61,039 nucleotides of DNA, taken from positions 1-61,039 of the forward strand of contig JAFTKH010000004.1 of assembly GCA_017453365.1 (NCBI GenBank), read 5' to 3'. Origin of the DNA: Clostridia bacterium. Lineage in GTDB: Bacteria > Bacillota > Clostridia > Oscillospirales > CAG-272. The notes under the pieces were generated by a model. It was not told the origin of the DNA. It made no database searches and saw only the letters and a program-made list of their open reading frames with translations. Below, piece by piece: positions 58,874-61,039 of the stretch. Within the stretch, counting starts at the first letter, position 1, and the number at the start of each line of letters is the position of its first letter. The translations under genes were made by a program, and so were the position numbers.

Positions 58874-59713
58874 ATGAGAATTCCTATTTGTTATTCAGGC
58901 AACAGGAAGATTTTCGGCGGAATTTTTCTTTCCGTTCTCTCTGTAATAAAACACACGAAGGACCCCCTCGATATTATTCTTCTCTCTATGGACCTCTCTG
59001 ACCGCGACCCACTCTTCCTCTCATTCAGTGAGGAGCAGCGCACTCTTATGGAGCGCGTTATCCGCGAGGTTAATCCCGAGAGCACCGTTCGCATAATTGA
59101 CGTTACCGAGTATCAGAAGCAGTATTTCGACTGCGGCAAAAACAACGAGAACTACTACACGCCCTATGCGAGCATAAGGCTCTTCCTCGACCTCCTTGAC
59201 GTACCGGACAAGATAATTTACCTTGATGCCGACATTATGTGCTGCGGTGATGCGAGGGAGCATTTTAATATTGATATTTCAGACTACGAGTTTGCCGCTA
59301 CGCTCGATATCGTCGGCAGACATTGGTTCCGCGGTCAGTATTGCAACTCGGGTGTGCTCCTGCTAAACATGCCGAAGATACGCGAAACCGGCCTTTTCGC
59401 CAAGGCGCGCAATATGGTCAACGACAAACGGATGCTTATGCCCGACCAGTCGGCAATACATAAGTCGACTACAAAGAAGCTAGTCCTTCCCTACCGCTTC
59501 AACGAGCAGAGGAGCATCAAGCCCGATACCGTATGGAAGCATTTCTGCAAGGGATTCCCCCTCAACTTCCCTCTCTTCCCGTCCTACAACTGGAAGCAGT
59601 GGCACAGGAAAGAAGTCCACGAGAAGCTGAAAATCTTCGACTTCGACGACATCTACGAGCAGTACGATAAGCTGATGGCGGAAGAAAACAACGCAGAGCT
59701 GATAAAGATATAA
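58874..59713 (+). CDS. glycosyltransferase family 8
   Basis: A 279-residue GT8 retaining glycosyltransferase. DKIIYLDADIMCCGD contains the DxD metal/sugar-nucleotide site; QYCNSGVLLLNM and PDQSAIHK are also typical. Acceptor and donor (UDP-Glc or UDP-Gal in the family) are unknown. It is second in an operon with the YbhN-like protein. The IS element begins 24 bp after its stop. Confidence 0.92.
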   Translation: MRIPICYSGNRKIFGGIFLSVLSVIKHTKDPLDIILLSMDLSDRDPLFLSFSEEQRTLMERVIREVNPESTVRIIDVTEYQKQYFDCGKNNENYYTPYASIRLFLDLLDVPDKIIYLDADIMCCGDAREHFNIDISDYEFAATLDIVGRHWFRGQYCNSGVLLLNMPKIRETGLFAKARNMVNDKRMLMPDQSAIHKSTTKKLVLPYRFNEQRSIKPDTVWKHFCKGFPLNFPLFPSYNWKQWHRKEVHEKLKIFDFDDIYEQYDKLMAEENNAELIKI

Positions 59714-59768
59714 AGATAAAAACGACCGAGCAAGTCTGAACTGAACCCGTAAAAACGGACATTGAAAT

Positions 59769-59817
59769 AAAAAACCTCTTGTAGTAGAATAGAAATATCT
59801 ACTGCAGGAGGTTTTTT
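59769..59817 (+). promoter_or_regulatory. hairpin covering the OrfA ribosome binding site
   Basis: AAAAAACCTC (59769-59778) pairs with GAGGTTTTTT (59808-59817), and inner parts also pair (GTAGTAGA/TCTACTGC). The AGGAGG Shine-Dalgarno is in the 3' arm 8 nt before the ATG. Read-through transcripts would fold and be poorly translated, a known way for IS elements to limit transposase. Confidence 0.75.
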
Positions 59818-59819
59818 GT

Positions 59820-60110
59820 ATGGGAAACAAGAAAGGAAGAACAGCATATCCCGAGAATTTCAAGGCATTGGTAATAGAGGCTCATCAAAATGGAGAAAGT
59901 TATGAAAGCATAGCACGCAGATTTAAGATTAGTACATATTCAGCTAAATCATGGTGTGGAAGCAGACCGGAGGTAAACAGGCGTAAAATTGCACCATTGA
60001 AACGCGGACGCCCAACAAACAAACCGGAAGAGTTAGAGCAAAAAGTTAAGCGTCTTGAAATGGAAAATGAGCTACTGCGAAATTTTCTTCGAGAGTTGGA
60101 AAGGAAGTGA
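59820..60110 (+). CDS. IS3-family transposase OrfA
   Basis: A 96-residue DNA-binding subunit: helix-turn-helix (YESIARRFKISTYSAKSWCG) followed by a leucine-zipper-like helix (LEQKVKRLEMENELLRNFLR) that dimerises OrfA. It recognises the inverted repeats. It overlaps OrfB by 4 bp (GTGA); no A6G slippery site is seen at the junction, so OrfB may be made by coupling rather than by -1 frameshifting. Confidence 0.93.
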   Translation: MGNKKGRTAYPENFKALVIEAHQNGESYESIARRFKISTYSAKSWCGSRPEVNRRKIAPLKRGRPTNKPEELEQKVKRLEMENELLRNFLRELERK

Positions 60111-60973
60111 GAGCCGGCGTAAAATATAGAGTAATTCACCGTTTCAAAGATAAATACAACGTGCGAGATATGTGTATCTTCTTTGGAGTATCCCGTAGCG
60201 GTTATTATGCTTGGACGAAAAAAGCAGACAAAGAAGATCCGGACAAGCAGATTGGCGAACTAATACGAGATTGCCAAAAGAAAACGCGTCAGACATACGG
60301 ATACCGACGTGTTCAGATATGGTTATTACGTGAATTTGGGCTCGTAATGAACCATAAAGCAGTACTCCGCGTAATGAATAAGTACAATTTGCTCTCTAAA
60401 TCTCGCAGAAAACGCAAGTGGGTACAGAACTGCGAGAGCATACATAAATACACCAATTTGTTTGAGAGAAACTTTAATGCCGAGCGTCCGAACCTAAAAT
60501 GGTGTACGGACATTTCATACATACCAACGAAAGAGGGATTTGTTTATCTGTCTGTAATCAAGGATTTATACGACAATTTTGTAGTTGCATACAAAGTAGG
60601 AACAGAAAACAATAACAATCTTGTCTTTGAAACAGTTAAGGCTGCAAAAAGAGAGGTCACTGCAGAGTTGCAGCTCCACAGTGACCAAGGCTTTCAATAC
60701 ACTTCAGAGGGGTATTTTAAGCTAACAAAATCTTACCACATAACGCCATCAATGTCAAGTCCGGGAACGCCACTTGACAACGCTTGTGCTGAAAATTTCT
60801 TCAGCACACTCAAATCCGAGTGGCTTCATCGGTACACACCGGCGACTAAGGAGGAGGCTCGCCTCCTCCTTGGTGAATACATTCATTTCTACAATTATGA
60901 ACGGATTCAGCTAAAAACAAAACTGACACCGTATGAGAAACGATGTCAGTTTCAAGAAACAACGAGCTTTTAA
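60107..60973 (+). CDS. IS3-family transposase OrfB (DDE integrase)
   Basis: A 288-residue catalytic subunit. An HTH_21 region (QTYGYRRVQIWLLREFG) is followed by the rve integrase core with the DDE triad: Asp in KWCTDISYI, Asp in LHSDQGFQYTS and Glu in NACAENFFSTLKSE. Intact and probably active. The start is GTG 60107, overlapping the OrfA stop. Confidence 0.95.
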   Translation: MRAGVKYRVIHRFKDKYNVRDMCIFFGVSRSGYYAWTKKADKEDPDKQIGELIRDCQKKTRQTYGYRRVQIWLLREFGLVMNHKAVLRVMNKYNLLSKSRRKRKWVQNCESIHKYTNLFERNFNAERPNLKWCTDISYIPTKEGFVYLSVIKDLYDNFVVAYKVGTENNNNLVFETVKAAKREVTAELQLHSDQGFQYTSEGYFKLTKSYHITPSMSSPGTPLDNACAENFFSTLKSEWLHRYTPATKEEARLLLGEYIHFYNYERIQLKTKLTPYEKRCQFQETTSF

Positions 60974-61039
60974 GAGCAAATCAAAGCTATTCTACGAAAT
61001 GTTTTTTTATTTCGTGTCCATCGCCTTGGGTTCACTCCA

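Larger units (their letters stand above)
59737..61039 (+). mobile_element. IS3-family insertion sequence
   Basis: About 1.3 kb. The left end TGAACTGAACCC (59737-59748) and the complement of the right end TGGAGTGAACCC (61028-61039) match at 10 of 12 positions. Similarity continues inward through GGACA, GAAATAAAAAA and GTAGAATAG. Ends of the form TG...CA and two overlapping reading frames fit IS3. The right end falls on the last base shown, so the flanking duplication cannot be checked. Confidence 0.88.

Overview
The window looks like a chromosome segment of an uncultured, spore-forming, anaerobic Clostridia-type Firmicute, probably gut-associated. The evidence is a complete spoIIIAA-AH operon, desulfoferrodoxin and ferritin for oxygen defence, hexuronate catabolism (uxaB, uxaA, a KDG-type kinase, fucO), sigma-A promoters with almost invariant 17-bp spacers, strong purine-rich ribosome binding sites and many rho-independent terminators. 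Genus or species cannot be told from the sequence alone.

Layout. 1-2220: a minus-strand tRNA operon (one partial tRNA, Asp, Val), a MATE exporter and tRNA-Cys. 2220-5400: an AT-rich accessory islet with a decayed four-helix-bundle gene, a short orphan gene, and a two-gene unit of a degenerate SDR protein plus a membrane-anchored beta-barrel protein resembling CBASS Cap15 effectors. 5400-11700: a purine permease and two look-alike regulatory modules. Each module has a small XRE repressor facing its target, with two 15-bp palindromes 25 bp apart; one controls a three-gene zinc-ribbon/membrane operon, the other a TerB-like gene. 11700-20600: a choloylglycine-hydrolase-family enzyme, a C26 amidotransferase, and a pyruvate/2-oxoacid dehydrogenase operon (E2, E3, fused E1 alpha-beta) followed by lipoate ligase. 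20700-23800: a redox cluster (trxA, Crp/Fnr regulator, trxB, desulfoferrodoxin, ferritin) with two matching Crp-type boxes at activating positions. 23800-29100: a zinc-ribbon membrane protein behind a structured leader, a cobalamin riboswitch with a DUF4430 lipoprotein, an ECF S-component and a PHP phosphoesterase, then pepF. 29200-37700: an ABC exporter fusion, fucO, three related lipoproteins, a LysR regulator and asd. 37800-42700: the spoIIIA operon and an AbrB-like regulator. 42700-50200: sugar kinase, esterase, HAD phosphatase, tandem DHH phosphoesterases plus surE, a GNAT enzyme behind a second copy of the structured leader, and a lipoprotein. 50200-57700: an XRE regulator with a companion protein, uxaB-uxaA, and a dehydrogenase-LysR-metallohydrolase operon. 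57700-61039: a flippase-like membrane protein, a GT8 glycosyltransferase and an IS3-family element whose right end coincides with the last base of the window.

The most novel-looking signals are: (i) a roughly 150-nt leader RNA occurring twice with conserved hairpins and covarying base pairs, upstream of unrelated genes; (ii) the SDR pseudoenzyme/beta-barrel pair; (iii) the twin repressor-operator modules with identical geometry and different operator sequence; and (iv) the Crp-box regulon of the redox cluster.
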